Shown here one piece after another: positions 22,591 to 34,862 of a stretch of DNA of 64,000 nucleotides. The DNA is from Phallus indusiatus (Eukaryota; Basidiomycota; Agaricomycetes; Phallales; Phallaceae), in contig JAQFWX010000030.1 of assembly GCA_027605045.1 (NCBI GenBank), positions 310,001 to 374,000 of the forward strand, read 5' to 3'. The notes beneath the pieces were generated by a model. The model ran no database searches. It was not told the origin of the DNA and was given only the letters and a program-made list of their open reading frames with translations. A program made the position numbers and the translations under genes. Position 1 is the stretch's first letter. Each line of letters starts with the position of its first letter.

Positions 22591-24039
22591 TTAATCCCTC
22601 CCCTGGGAATACAAACTCAAGCTTGAAAGTAACACATCCAACTCATCTGTAGTTCGAATTTTCTCAGACGGTACTTGAACACCTGCCGCTTCCGCATCTC
22701 TGAAAATAGAGTCGATAACCTCTGCTGCCCCGCTCAGGTGAAGAACCCAACACAGTGCCCGATGAAGTGCAATCAATTCGGGGTCTGGCATAGGTCGAGG
22801 TAATGTACGAATCTTGTCGTCATCTTCGGGTATACGGTCCTGTACAGCAGATTCTATTCCACGATCTTTGAAATTGATCCGATAGTTGATGGGGAGCCCG
22901 GATGGCTTCGGAATCCAACCGGGGAAGTCTTCGGGACGTACTACGTCGATGTCATAAGTATCTGCAGTTACATTACCATCAGCATCGACCTGTGCGTAAA
23001 TGTTAAGGAGGAAAAGGTGAGGCGCAATGTATATACTAGGAGTGACTTACGACAGGTTTAAGGGTCCAGGCGAAATCGCCCCATGCATCGTGAAAAACCT
23101 GCCACAAAAGTATCCCATTAACAGGGCTATCCAGTTTCTCTACAACACTCTGGGTGCGCTTCTCGTCCCATCCAACATAATGCCTTAGAATGTCCCATGT
23201 CGCTAGAGATCCCTTGTTCTATGGCCAGGGATGATCATGAGTAAGGGAAGGATCAGCCGCAGGGTTAAAATGGAGGGCCTCACTTTCTGAGGGTCAAAAG
23301 CTCCTACGGCACGATTGATAATATGGGAATTCTCTACGGTACCGGTCTTCTCTTTGGGGAAAGCAGCTGGCTTATAATAAACCTCAGTGATCGGGCACTG
23401 ATAACCCTCTCGCAATCTAACCTATCCACTTATTAGCAAGGAACATTTCGAGAAATGAGAAAAATACAAGTTTAGCCATTTTAGAATCACGATTTGCGGG
23501 AAGAGCATCAAGGGTATACGCAGTATGCTGATGATAAGTTGGAGTGGTGGCCTCGCTCGGTGGAAAGGCAGCGGAAGTGCGATTACCCTTGACTTCAACG
23601 AGACAAAGAGATTATTCATCAATATCTGATAAAAGATGATATTAAACGTACATGGGAGTAAGAGATATCGCAACCATGTGTTTGATAGGTCGACCAGCGT
23701 GCTAGTATCACCACAACCAGCAATTGCCCCCGCCACATATCTTCGTCCATATTCACTTGGTGCCCATTCCAGCATTGATTTTGCTAATCTATATGGGTCT
23801 ACACGTCCGAATTTTTTAGATACAGGTAGATCTGAAGGACGGGGAATCAGTCGGGTTTGGTCCTGTTCGAAAGACGCTAGTCTTCTTAGAGCTCTTTCCA
23901 GTAAGCTATTGGTAGAAGTATCGCCTTTTGCTTCAAACACTGCTTGCTTGAGTGGTACCTTGATGGATGAAAGTGGGATGAGAGTACCAGCGGACAGTAG
24001 ACTAGCAAGAGAATCGGATCTCTGGTGACTGACAGCCAT
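22591..24039 (-). CDS. HNH-nuclease-domain protein
   Basis: Multi-exon gene. Exon 1 starts MAVSHQRSDSLASLLSAGTL. Middle exons give VRLREGYQCPITEVYYK, ENSHIINRAVGAFDPQK and SPVNGILLWQVFHDAWGDFA, the His (SHI), Asn (NGILL) and His (FHDAW) layout of the HNH_2-type domain common in basidiomycetes. The C-terminal part (DADGNVTADTYDIDVVRPED onwards) is Asp/Pro-rich and ends at 22591. Introns were placed by frame: about 23415 (GTATTT...GATAG), 23280-23220, 23050-22990. Such domains usually cut DNA, but in fungi most are uncharacterised. It sits divergently from the intact family gene at 24834. Confidence 0.65.
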
Positions 24040-24299
24040 CTTGGTGATGGTTCGAAGATGAGCAGAATTTACAAATTACTTCCGTACCCTAACATAAGCG
24101 AACTGCCTAATGTCGCTGCCCACTCCGACTTCCCTCAACTCTTCTGCACGGCGGAAGGTGCGGGTGAAAGACGGACGGGGTGTTGGAATCCCAGGCTCGA
24201 CGAAGTAGCGGACACAAACGGTGTAGTCTACTAGTCTACATAAGTGCTGTGACTAGCTACTATATACAGGAGTAACCAGTAACTCTATGGTAGTAAGAG

Positions 24300-24545
24300 T
24301 CTAATTACATATATTGAAATAGGACGAGATAGGAGCAACTATCAGAAATCCTGTCAGGACGACACTTGTTCATACTATTCTATTCAATATTCATATACTT
24401 CAAAGTTTCATGCTCCGCTTCGGTGTGCGTGTGCCCTGGTGCTATGCTGGATCAGTTCAAGTTGTCGGTTAGTCTGCTAGTTACATACTTGATTTGCATA
24501 ACTTCAACAAGTCAAGCATCAATGCATCACTTGTGAATTATATAT
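24300..24545 (+). repeat. Duplicated promoter block, copy 2
   Basis: Counterpart of 21265-21545; see that entry for shared words. It lies 290-530 bp upstream of the intact family member. Confidence 0.6.
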
Positions 24546-24833
24546 ACTTAACCTTGAAAAGCATTGTGTCGTGGGAGTGGCATTCGGCGAGTCACATATG
24601 TACGTAAGCGTTACGATTCATTACGAATAGGATCCATCTGTTGATAGGAGTTGAATGTAGTTTTTCATCAGTTTTTCAATGCCATCTAAGGGACCATGCA
24701 AAACAGGATTAGCTAGTTTACCGTCGGTGTATGTCGAATATGTCAAACCTGAGACGACATATAAGGTGAGCATAACAATGCTTCTTGAAAGACAGATTTT
24801 TCAACCAAAATTCGTCACGTCGCTTTAAACACG

Positions 24834-25830
24834 ATGTCAGATTCTAACAGAGCGCCAGAAGTTTGCAATCCAAACCAAGCAACTTCACAAGCCTTGACAA
24901 ACGTCCCACCGCAACCTAGCCTGGAGAACTCTGACCAAGATACAGCATCGTTTTATGGAAGGTTAGTTCAGTCGGTATTCTCTGAAGGCAGCAAGCGGTT
25001 TGCTAATCTACCGCTCATCACGATCAGCCTATTTGACCAAGGAGGTTATCCTTCTGAGAAGCTTTGCAGGATGACAGACAGTTTATTCTTTTACGTTGAT
25101 TACAACTGCGTCCAGTACAGAGGAACGAATGCCATGGAGCCTGAAAAGATGGCTTGGGAGCTTGCTGCATTAGGTCAAGATGCCAAAGCGGTCAGCTCAA
25201 TTCAGGAACCATTTTGATTTTCTTAGACTAAAACATGGTTAGTGCGAATTGCTTAAAAAAGAACTTTTGCCAGCATATGATAGTTTTGGAATACCTTACA
25301 CCGTAAGTGAGGTGCAAATTGATTGATGTTGAACTGAGAAATGATGGCAGTTAAACAAAAGCGGAGGACCAGTTCTGGACAGAAGGGGCTATTTGCACTT
25401 GCGCGTATTCGAAGCGTTGGCGAGTCCGGAAGAAGGCCATCAGGTTTGTGAAAATTTGACTAATCAAATACTTTGCGATAGAGAAAAAAGTAATGACTCG
25501 CAGGACTGGAACCAGTATCTCGATGTCTTCAAGTTGAGAGATCCACAAACAGGTGTTCCATTCCCTACACCTATACCAAGATCTGCATTTCCAGCATACC
25601 CCGATTACGGAAGAAGAAGTATTTATATCTCTTGGCAAACACAGCTAATGGCCAGGCTTCAGGAGACGAATAAAGTTCCACCGTCCAGCTCAGCCCCCCA
25701 ACCTTCGAGGTCTACCCCACGCGTGGAGAGTGCTAGTGAAGAGTCACAAACTGGTTGGAAGGTCGCGGACGCGGTGGTTGAGGTCAGTGGAGCTGCGTTG
25801 GAGGCGCTCATAAATGGCATGTTTTCGTAG
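24834..25830 (+). CDS. LFDQGGYPSE-family protein (DUF7514-like), intact copy
   Basis: Five exons in frame: 24834-24961, 25028-25190, 25243-25302, 25351-25443, 25504-25830. Conserved blocks in order: DQDTASFYG; SLFDQGGYPSEKLCRMTDSL, FFYVDYNC and MEPEKMAW; LPAYDSFGIPY; PVLDRRGYLHLRVFEAL; and WNQYLDVFKLRDPQTGVPFP followed by PIPRSAFPAYPDYGRR. The last about 70 residues are variable. The G-x-P-S/T...L-x-x-M/F...PEKM order resembles the fungal DUF7514 domain, but I cannot confirm this without a profile search. No signal peptide or membrane segment. It may have a metabolic, defence or regulatory role; none is known to me. Four related loci occur in this window. Confidence 0.7.
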
Positions 25831-25971
25831 AGATAGTAGATATAATTTGACCAACGGGCTGAATTTCATACTGAAAAGATCTTGGATGAGAGACATCCTG
25901 TGACTTGTTCAATGTCACACAGTCACGTGTTGAGTGACTAAGCAGAACTTGGTTCTCTAAGACTACTGGCA

Positions 25972-28419
25972 ATGGCCAGTGTAAATATTGACCGGGCGTA
26001 TACTAACCTTTTGGAACATTTGAATCATCCAAAACCATCTATATCACATGATGTCGTGTTTTCCGGCATTCCATACTATCTTTCTCAGCTCCCACTTCCA
26101 CATCCGACACAGTTAACCGCTTTCTTCATTTCCTCTGCTTTATGGAAAAGACTAACCTTGGGCGAACTGAAGGCCATCATTGGAACATTCAGAACTGCCG
26201 TCCATTTAAAACACGCGGAGATTCAAAAATCTGGAAAATGGTTTCTACAAAGCCCTCAGCAGCAACTTGCAGAATGGATGAACGCTGTTCTGAAAGGCAT
26301 TAGCCGAGGAAATCCTCAGCTGAAGTTCGCGATGCTTGGTGGAATGCTGGTGGCGTTTCAAGAACTTGGAGACGATGCGATCAGTCTATGGAAACGAGAC
26401 AAAATCCAACGACAGGTTATTATGGCTTGTGCGGAACTTATGGAAACCCTAAGTGATACCGCGGATCCATGGGAGCAGGAGTTTTCCTCCAGTGTTAGCA
26501 GCCAATTTCAAAGTTTGTGTTTCCTTGTTTTCAGTTATCACCTGATTTTACCTGAATCATCATCTCAGCTCGTGAAACTACGTTTCTCTATTCGTGCTAC
26601 ATCATTCTTCCGTCGCTGGGGAACGAAATGTTTTCGGCACTGAATGTCCAAGTACGAATTAACTTTATCACGTAAATCATCATCCTGAACGAGTACAACG
26701 ATTTTCAGAAATTAGCTCGTATTGCCCAACATGGGGTTGAACGGTCGTTCATGTCTGGCCAGATACTGTCTTCCGCAACAGAAAGTCTCAAAAGAGAAAA
26801 CAACAAAGTCGTGATACAGGTATTATACTTTTATCGCCGATCATAAAATCAAGACACTAACGTAAAAACAGCCGGGTTCTCCTTTGATATCAACCATAGG
26901 AGCGATTTTAAACGACCAATTATATCAAGATGCGGCACCACTAGCTAAGCTTCTGACCCGCTGTCTATCATCACTGGGTAACCAAGATTCCCATGCAGCC
27001 TTACAAATGTACAAAACCGTAGTCGAACGGATGGAGAACATAAATCTAGAAGTGAAACGCTGCTGGAACAACAGTATCTTGTCTACAATCACCTCCGATG
27101 ATGATGTGCTAGGTAAATTTTCGGGACCAAACCCTTCTCAATCATTCCAAAAGAGTATGAAAACGACCCTTTTCTTTAGATGATTCGTTAACCAAGCAAA
27201 TCACAACTGACATTTGGAAAATTCTCAAAACTCTTTTGTTCTCTCAATTGATGGTTCTTCAGACCATTATTGCTTCTTTGCTTTTTTTCAAGCCCTCCGT
27301 GTTTCCGCGCCACATTTCTGCTGCGACGATCGCCAGTGTCATATTACGTTCTTTGCATAACCAAGCATTTATCATCTCCCAATTTGGAGGTATAGCTGCG
27401 ATGTCGGATGGGTTCAAAGAACTCAAAAGGGTCGCCTACTCAACACTTGATATTATAGATACCGAATTCAACGGTGACCAGCAAATGGAGCTAATCAATC
27501 ATCTCTTGTCGTCTTTACAAGGTATATACAAATACAATCTATATATCTTTTCTTCCGACATTGATGTAATAAACTTGGATTCTTCCTGCAGAATCACGTT
27601 TGCCAAGAAATCACCCGTCATACCAAGCCGAGACTGCCTTCACACTTACTGTCGTGGAACAATTAATACCCAAACTGACAGATGAAATGATCGAAGAAAA
27701 AGTAATACCATTCGCCATCATGTAGGTGACAGTCCATTTATTATTTGTCATTATTCATTGATCTTCGTTACAATCCTTTTTTAGGCATCTTGACAATGTC
27801 CAGCATCGAGATTCATTCGAATCAGCTCATTCTCTTGTCTTAGCAATTTTTGCATCTCGAGCGAAAAAGCAGCAAACGAACCATTCGATGAACGCCGAAA
27901 GCCCAACAATAGTCGACAAGCTTGCTCCTTTTTACACTGACTCATTAATAAAAGTAATGTCTAAAACGGCTCAACTTTACCCTAATGTAGCTCAACTCCT
28001 GATTTTAACAGAACTCCGAAGAAGGAAAACTATCGGTTGATCAATTGCGATTAGCCTATTCAAATCTGATCCGGGCTGTATCATCTGAATCTGGAAACGA
28101 TGTTCTAACATGGTTTTGCATAGCATCCCTCCTTTCGAATATAAAGTCAAGACCTACAACGTCATCACGCATGCCACTTCATCTTACTCTCATCTCTCTA
28201 ATATCATGCACTCCTCGATCGCTGTTGCTAAAAGTTCTGGATGAAGTAAAAATGAATCTGGAAGCAGTTGGAGGTTCGACCGGGCCGAGTCCTGAACGGG
28301 ATGAAATGATGCGTGCGATTCAAGACGAGATTATGAATAAGGTGGATGATTTGGATAAAGAGACTGTTTTGAGGTGGTGGATGGAAGAGATCGTCAGTAA
28401 AGCGCCGGATATTGCCTAG
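25972..28419 (+). CDS. Large helical protein, possibly peroxin-8-like
   Basis: At least seven exons join in frame to about 700 residues, starting MASVNIDRAYTNLLEHLNH and ending WWMEEIVSKAPDIA. Exon joints checked include FQ|TRETTF (donor GTTTGT near 26514), NVQ|KLARIA, VIQ|PGSPLI, SSLQ|ESRLP and SLIK|NSEEGK. The sequence is predicted to be almost all alpha-helical, like HEAT/ARM repeat proteins. Phrases such as AHSLVLAIFAS, LAPFYTDSLI and QLRLAYSNLIRA recall the intraperoxisomal peroxin Pex8 family of fungi, but there is no PTS1 (it ends DIA), so I hold that lightly. No disabling change found. Its size and clean splicing suggest a conserved single-copy gene. Confidence 0.6.
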
Positions 28420-28506
28420 TCCTAGCATACTTGTACGAATGAATTGAATTCCCATAATTATTGTATGACTTCCTCATCATTTGAATTAGAGCGCCACTAA
28501 CCACGT

Positions 28507-28592
28507 GGCCGCCTGGCATAATGGCAATGCGTCTGACTACGATGCGCTTCTTCGAAATCAGGAGATTGCAGGTTCGATCCCTGCGGTGGTCA
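28507..28592 (+). tRNA. tRNA-Arg (ACG) with a 14-nt intron
   Basis: Folds as a standard cloverleaf: acceptor GGCCGCC with GGTGGTC (two G-U pairs), D stem GCAT/ATGC, anticodon stem TCTGA/TCAGG around loop CTACGA-A, a 14-nt intron after position 37, 5-nt variable loop, T arm GCAGG-TTCGATC-CCTGC, discriminator A. The A box (TGGCATAATGG) and B box (GGTTCGATCCC) are good, and TTCTTTTT follows as Pol III terminator. Confidence 0.9.
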
Positions 28593-30264
28593 TTCTTTTT
28601 CATCTGATGCGTCAAATAAAGACACAGCATTTATTACAAACTTTTGGTTTTCTTCGGGCAAAGGTTATCATTGTTCCGATTCCCAGTTTAACCAAATAGG
28701 TAATTCAATGAACCTTTGTCTTCAATCTTCGCTGTTCAGCCCAAGCGGGGTGCCATCGTGCTTCTCTCCCCCGGTTATAACTCAGACACCAGAAGCTATA
28801 GCACCAGTGTACCTAAATCCGATTCGAAGACACGCTGAATTGAGATTGTCGTGACGCACCAGAATGAAGAAAAAAATGCAAAGGATAATATTCCTGATTA
28901 TAATAATGAACGGCAACGGCGGGTTTTCAACACTCATTATTATATTAGCTGCCATTACCATATGGTTTTCATTGAATATCCATTTCCATAACGATATTTG
29001 GTTGTGTAGTATAATGATAAAATGGCACTCATTACCTTTTTTAACCGATTAGAGACAAACAGCGGAAATGAAATAACATATGTTATGTACATACATGAGA
29101 ACTCCGTGGACTTGAAGCTTCAAGCAACGACGTAGCTGTATTGGCATATATCATAACTAGTTCATTCCCTTCTCCCGATTTCATTAGGCAAAACTCTCAA
29201 ACCAAGAGACAACAAACCCATGTATAAACTTTTTTTTCGGCGTCCAAAAACAGTACTGAGGCGATCACGCGATGCATATGCAACGGTCCATAAGAATGAG
29301 TCAAACGCCTTCCGCTGTTCTTAGCATATTACTTATATTAATTCCAATGTCGTGTCGACCGGTAGTTAATGCCGTGGAAATGAACTATATCTATACATGT
29401 CTAACTGTGATATTGCGCCGCGGGCTTATTACAACTGGTGCTAGTAACTTAAATTCAGGTCACGACAAAGTTTGACTTTCGCAAGTCGGCTATGTGAATG
29501 ACAGCCAGCCATTTAAATATTTGAATAACTTAAAGGTTACCACAGATAAAGGGACCATTTTGCGGTTTAACTTGAAATAAAAAACCGGGAAATGATCGAG
29601 GGTTTTTTTAGTACAGCATCATGGCGAAATCTGTATAGACCCAGGGGGGAAAGAAGCAGGTAGCGAAGCTTCTATTTCATTTAATGAAATCACAAAATCA
29701 CATCCATTTGTAGTTTGCTTCTTAGAGTGAAGGTCAGAATTGAACTGATTCGTCGCCATTGACACAATTGAATTTATCAAATAGACTATCGGCGTATTAA
29801 ATCTTTCATGGTGAAGACCTTGGAGGGTATTCATTTGTTTGAAGTGGGAAATGAAGCTTTGAGGCGTGGGTGATCCTCATGGTAATGGTTCTACTGCATG
29901 GTCCCGAGGAAAGCGGGGGAGGAGTAATTCAGGACAGAGAAGTGTACGTATCATACGTTTAGCCCCTTAGTGGGGTGGAGCAGGCTGTGACCCCCACGAG
30001 TCCAAGTTGAGCAGGTAGCGAACAAAGCGTATAAAAGAGACACTCCCTCTTTACAATTTCAAATTGACTCGGAACTTAATTCTTAACGTTCGTGCTAACA
30101 AGACACATCCAATATTACATTGACTAGACAATACATAAGGATAGATATGTCATACAAAACCGAAAATCCCCAGAACCAAATTAGCGTTAATAAATTTTTG
30201 GAAAAGAGGCTTTCACAAGGAAAAAACAACAGGGGGTATAATGATACTTGATATATTCTCCATC
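28593..30264. other. Intergenic, no gene seen
   Basis: AT-rich, with only short frames on both strands (for example 29272-29475 and 29619-29834) that lack recognisable content. It separates the tRNA from the 3' end of the methyltransferase. Confidence 0.45.
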
Positions 30265-31357
30265 TCACAGTCTCCGTATGCTCCATGTCAAAAATTGGCT
30301 GATGCCTAACATTCCCGATGCACCGCTTCTCAAATGGGGAGGTAGATCGATCAGGGTCGTCTTGAACTCTACAGATCCCTTAGGAAAAACATCAGACCAC
30401 ATGCGCTCCCACGAGCTCGGGTTATGAATGAAATGAGGGCTTCTTCCCAACATCAACGTGCGTGCTGTGGTATCGCCCATCTGACGACCGACGATGAGTG
30501 AGCCTGGAGCGGGTGATAGCAAGGTTGCTAGCCGTTTTGCTAATATGTGTTGTCGTTTTAGGTCAAAGAGGTGGAATACCATTTGGAGAGTGATGGTTGT
30601 GGCATGAGCCTTTAGCGGTGTGAGGGTCTGGAGTGATGGGATATCGGGTCGGCTTGATGATGGGCTCTGATAGTCTGATAATGTTGATTGATCAAATATA
30701 TCACCCTGGATGAATTTGATCGGAAATGTTTTCGGGGTCGAGCAGAACAGTCTATGTCCAATTTCCCATAATTCTAATGAGACAATGGTTGAATATTGAC
30801 TGTCTTGTATTTTTTTTAAATTGGTCCTTACTCGGATTAATGTCCATTACAACAATTTTCTCTGCAGGGTATCCATCCGCAACCATTTTCCGGATATCAT
30901 TTCCGACTAGGAAAAAAAAGAAACCGCTAAATGAATGACGAAAGGGACGTTTTAGGACAACACGTACAACCAACGCCAATCTCTAGTAGAATCGCCTCGG
31001 AGTCCATTCTTCCGTGGCGAATTATTGCGTTATAGTATGAATATTCTGTCACCGCAAGTCTATGACACTGGTAAGGAACGAATGTCTCAAGAGACTAGGA
31101 TAAGCTAGCTTACTGTGTGAAGCTGAAAAGGCGAATGCAAGGGTACGGGTATGCCTAGTACGGCGAAATGAGAAAAGGAGGATTGTCCGCAAATATGAAA
31201 AAAATCATACTGCGTAAGCGTCCGCTTGAATTCTTAAGATATGAGCTTTCAAGTCTGCTTCGTTTCTGTATCCTGTTGACTTTTTAAAGAGTTTCGCAAG
31301 TCGAGGATCCATGTAATACAAAGAAGGATCGAGGGGAACGAGATCGTAGTGGGCCAT
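30265..31357 (-). CDS. Class I SAM-dependent methyltransferase
   Basis: Fungal methyltransferase of the group starting DPSLYYMDPRLAKLFKKSTG, found near many agaric metabolite genes. Exon 1 (31357-31211) gives that N-terminus and ADLKAHILRIQADAYA. A short exon gives YPYPCIRLFSFT. The third gives LAVTEYSYYNAIIRHGRMDS and ILLEIGVG, the SAM-binding motif I, continuing into GNDIRKMVADGYPAEKIVVM with the acidic residue DIN. Later exons include PIKFIQGDIFDQ, SLIVGRQMGDT (conserved GRQ-G-T) and end at 30265. Introns are small GT-AG. No mutation seen. The substrate is unknown; small molecules are typical. Confidence 0.75.
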
Positions 31358-33693
31358 TTGGGACGACGAGAGAAGCCAGGTGAAGAAAAAGACGAGATAG
31401 ATGCTCAGTTAATGGGAGTGAGGTATCATCTTGGACCTTGCTGTAAACTGATCTTATATAGATCTGTGCACTGGCCGACAGCCCTGAAGAGGTAATTCAA
31501 GCAAATCCCGTTTAGTATATCCGGATATGCTATTTCTGGGCATTTTTCCTTCTTCTTCTTTTTTTCGAAGACGAGCGCGCGAAAATATGGGACGGGTCCT
31601 GTTTAGCAAGCACGCACGCAGTAATTGTGAGCAAGAGCGGATCAGAGTTGAGCGACACGAGCTTGACCAAGCACGTGATGTTTGCTGTTTTGCCACGGCT
31701 ACTTGCGTAAACACACCCCACAACCACAGCCACACTGCCTGAACAGACTTGCCGGAGAACGCTCGTAATGCCAGCTTCGTAGTTCGGTAAACAAACCCAG
31801 GGCTTCTCTGTGCGGATGTGAGTAAAAACTGAATTTGGGCGAAGGTCTGTAGTTATGTAAAGTCCGGCAGTGATACAAAGGAAAAAAAATTCAAATAGAT
31901 ATGCCACGTAACAATAATAATAAAAAAGTGAATAAAATATATAAGGTACATTTTGACCAATTATCTCGCCATTCAGACGCTTCGAGGTCAGGGCGCGGAA
32001 TCGAGGTGCTTCAGTGAGCCGGTCTCCCAATAGATATACACTAAATCATAATGACATACATAAGAAATTCGAAGAGAATGTCAGTACCTGGCCAGAGAAC
32101 AATCAACATCAAGTTATACCTTATCAGCAATAGTGAGAGAAAAAGATGAGCTAGACTTGTCACTGTTTATCTGCTAGGAGGATTTCGGAGATAAACCCCT
32201 GCTTCTTTTCGACAAACGAGAGGCCTGTTGGGACCTGCTGAAGGCTCCACATGGGTGGGACACTCGTTGTCTCTTATGGCCGGATGCAGTCGAGAGCGGG
32301 ATGGAGACCGCCTGTTTTCGATCAGAGATAGCGGCGCTCGGAGATGATTCCGTCTCACGTGGCATTCCCACGCTTGATCTAAAAAATTTCTCTTACCTCA
32401 TCGTTTCACAGGCGCCCAGACGTCAACAGCAAACTCAGTTTAACTCAGTGGATAAATACACAAGATCGCTTCCTGGATGATGCGTCTAATTTACTAAAAT
32501 CCTGCATAATTTAAATTCACGGGTTCAATATGCTGCCGGTCGGCGTAAGGAGGATTTGCACACGCTTTCCTATTTCTTTTGACAGTCATTTAATTACGAG
32601 GCCTAAAGCCAGAAGAGGCACCACGGTCCACGGTTTCCATGATAGTGTTTTTATACATCTATCCGGGTATCTCCCAAAAATCCATCAGGTTTCCCCCGAG
32701 TCTCGTAATAGTTGTTCCGCTCGTAATACTCCTTTCCCCTGGCTTTGGAGTCTCCCATGGCGCGATCAGTCATGGCGAAGGATCGTTCAAAGATACTGAA
32801 TCTGTGATCCGCATTTTCACGAGTTTAACTCGTCTATCACACTCTCTAATTTACGTGGAAGCAATTATATAAAAAGCAACGCTTTCCCGGAAGTCCGAAT
32901 CTCGTGGTAATTAGAGGCTCATCATCTAGTCTGAGGCCTTGAGTCAACTTATACCTGCACTTCTATCGCGTTTAGACCGGACAAGAAACGAGTTTATCAT
33001 TGGATAACCATTTGATTATCAATATAGTCCGCTCCAAGTATTTAAATAAGAATAGCCATTGCTGAGCCTAGACCGCCACTGATGGTGGTATTTCCTTTGT
33101 CCGCTCACTTGTCCCGCACACTTACCACATTTTTGTGTATTTCAACGAATGAGGCAATTAAATGGGTATGAAAGTAACGGAACGGAATCTGCAATATAGT
33201 TCATACTCGATTTCCGAAAAAAATGGCAACCGAACTTCGAAATTCTCATATTCCCATAAGGAAATCCTCCATTCGCAATATCATCCTGTTTGGCAAACCA
33301 GTGTAGATCCGCTTTTCTCAAATTAGAATATATATTTCTGAATCAAGAATTCGAAGGTGAACTTGAAAAAAGCAAAAAATAGAGATAATACACGCCCTAG
33401 TAAGATAATAGAGAACAGTTCAAGCTACTACTAGCAAACAAATACTCCGAACCAAAAGCATCAAAAAAAATGACACTTCGTTCATATCGGGGAAGAAAGA
33501 AGTAATCGTAAACGTGATCTTACATCCGAACCAATGCCTGTCGGTATGCTAAATATCAAAAGAGAAAAGAAACCGAAAAAAGATCCTCCCAAGCCAGACT
33601 TAATTTTTGAAATATTCTCTGCGGTTTTTTCTGTTGTAAAATAAATAAATAAAAAAAGATGGGGGTTTTTGTTATGTTATGTTGGTCCGTTTT
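31358..33693. other. Intergenic, no convincing gene
   Basis: Minus-strand frames at 32167-32371 are Arg/Ser-rich with a HKRQRVSHPC string, weakly reminiscent of a zinc-cluster start, but no Cys6 pattern follows. Frames at 31454-32030 and 32530-32872 have no recognised domain. Presumed promoter of the methyltransferase lies at the left edge. Confidence 0.35.
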
Positions 33694-34862
33694 TCAAGAA
33701 GCGTATTCAGCGGTTTGAGGACATTCCCGGGCAATCTGACATATAATTTAAGACGGTATGAGGAAAATAAATAAATAAATTAAAATTCCGAAAACGTACA
33801 TGACCTTGTTGAGAACACTTGTAGCATATCTTGTCTTTGTGGCCACCTCCATTCGAAATGATCTTCTGGTCGGCAACAGACGTCCCGGGGGCAGCCAGGC
33901 AATCCCTAAAAGCCGATAAATGTCAGCCAGAACCAATCTCATTTCGCGGGTATAACAAATGGTGTTTTTTTCACTTTGACATATGATTGAACCCGCCACA
34001 TCTGAAACATTTCACAGGTGGAAGTGACGCTGTATTTAGTCCACGCCCAGGAGGAGGGGCCCGAGAAGCAAACGCTGGACCTGTAGCACCGCTACTCCCG
34101 CCATTATTATTACCACCACCACCGCCACTGTTACCTCCAGGAGCAGAAAATCCATTGTTATTGGGGCAAGCTCGCGCAATGTGACCGAAGCGTCCACAAG
34201 ACTAGAAGAATTGATTGACATGTCATCGGTATTTATGAAGTTCCGATGGGATATAAAGAGACGGAAAAGAACAGTCCGGTCGGAGAAGATTGGATTAAGT
34301 ATGAAAAGAGAAGTATTATTCAAGTCAAAAAACTTGAACGACTGCAAGCAGGAAACGATAACGGAGACAACATACATAACATTTCTGACCACCTCCTTGA
34401 ACACGTAAACTGGGGCATTCTGCTTGGCTAAAATTTGAGTTTGAGTTTTGCGTCTCGTAATTAGCAACCAATTATAGACACGGGTTCGAAGAAGAGAAGG
34501 GCGGCGACATACATATGTCCCACACCACCACAGCAGTAACATTGCTTCGCGGCGACAGTGCGAGGCTGCGGACAGGCAGCGCTTTCGTGTCCGGGTTGAC
34601 GACAATTATAGCATAATCTTTGGTCAGAGGAACATGCCTGGAGAAAAAATACCCGGCAACAAAAATTTCATGTATAAATAGATAATTCCTCCTCTAGTAG
34701 CTGTTTCAGAGGTAAAACTGACCTCAGCGATATGTCCGACTTTTTGTTACAAAAAAATACGTTGGACAACGTAAATACGTCATCGTTTTCAGAGATATGC
34801 ACCAGATCCGACAACTTACGATTTCCGCACTTGAAACAGCCCTTCTTCGACATGTAAGACAT
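33694..34862 (-). CDS. CCHC zinc-knuckle protein (Gis2/CNBP/Byr3-like)
   Basis: Single-stranded nucleic-acid-binding protein family acting in translation and RNA binding. The start MSYMSKKGCFKCG corresponds to yeast Gis2. Spliced knuckles in order: CFKCGNLGHIAEAC, CYNCRQPGHESAAC, CYCCGGVGHIQAEC, CYSCGRFGHIARAC, CFRCGGFNHMDC (spacing shortened in my model), CYKCSQQGHIAREC; stop at 33694. A Gly/Asn-rich linker (SGGGGGNNNGG) and an RGG-like PPPGRG separate knuckles 4 and 5. Exons: 34862-34820, a 17-nt exon 34739-34723, 34637-34513, then at least four more. The tiny exon supplies the LGHIAE part of knuckle 1 and is needed for the C-x2-C-x4-H-x4-C spacing. Intact. Confidence 0.85.

Noticed and set aside
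32167..32371. Arg/Ser-rich minus frames that might start a Zn2Cys6 transcription factor
   Set aside because: Only one cysteine in the expected region and no Cys6 spacing in any frame.
33987..34184. Proline/leucine-rich + strand frame (PLLPPLLLPPPPPLLPPG)
   Set aside because: Antisense of the Gly/Asn-rich linker of the zinc-knuckle gene.
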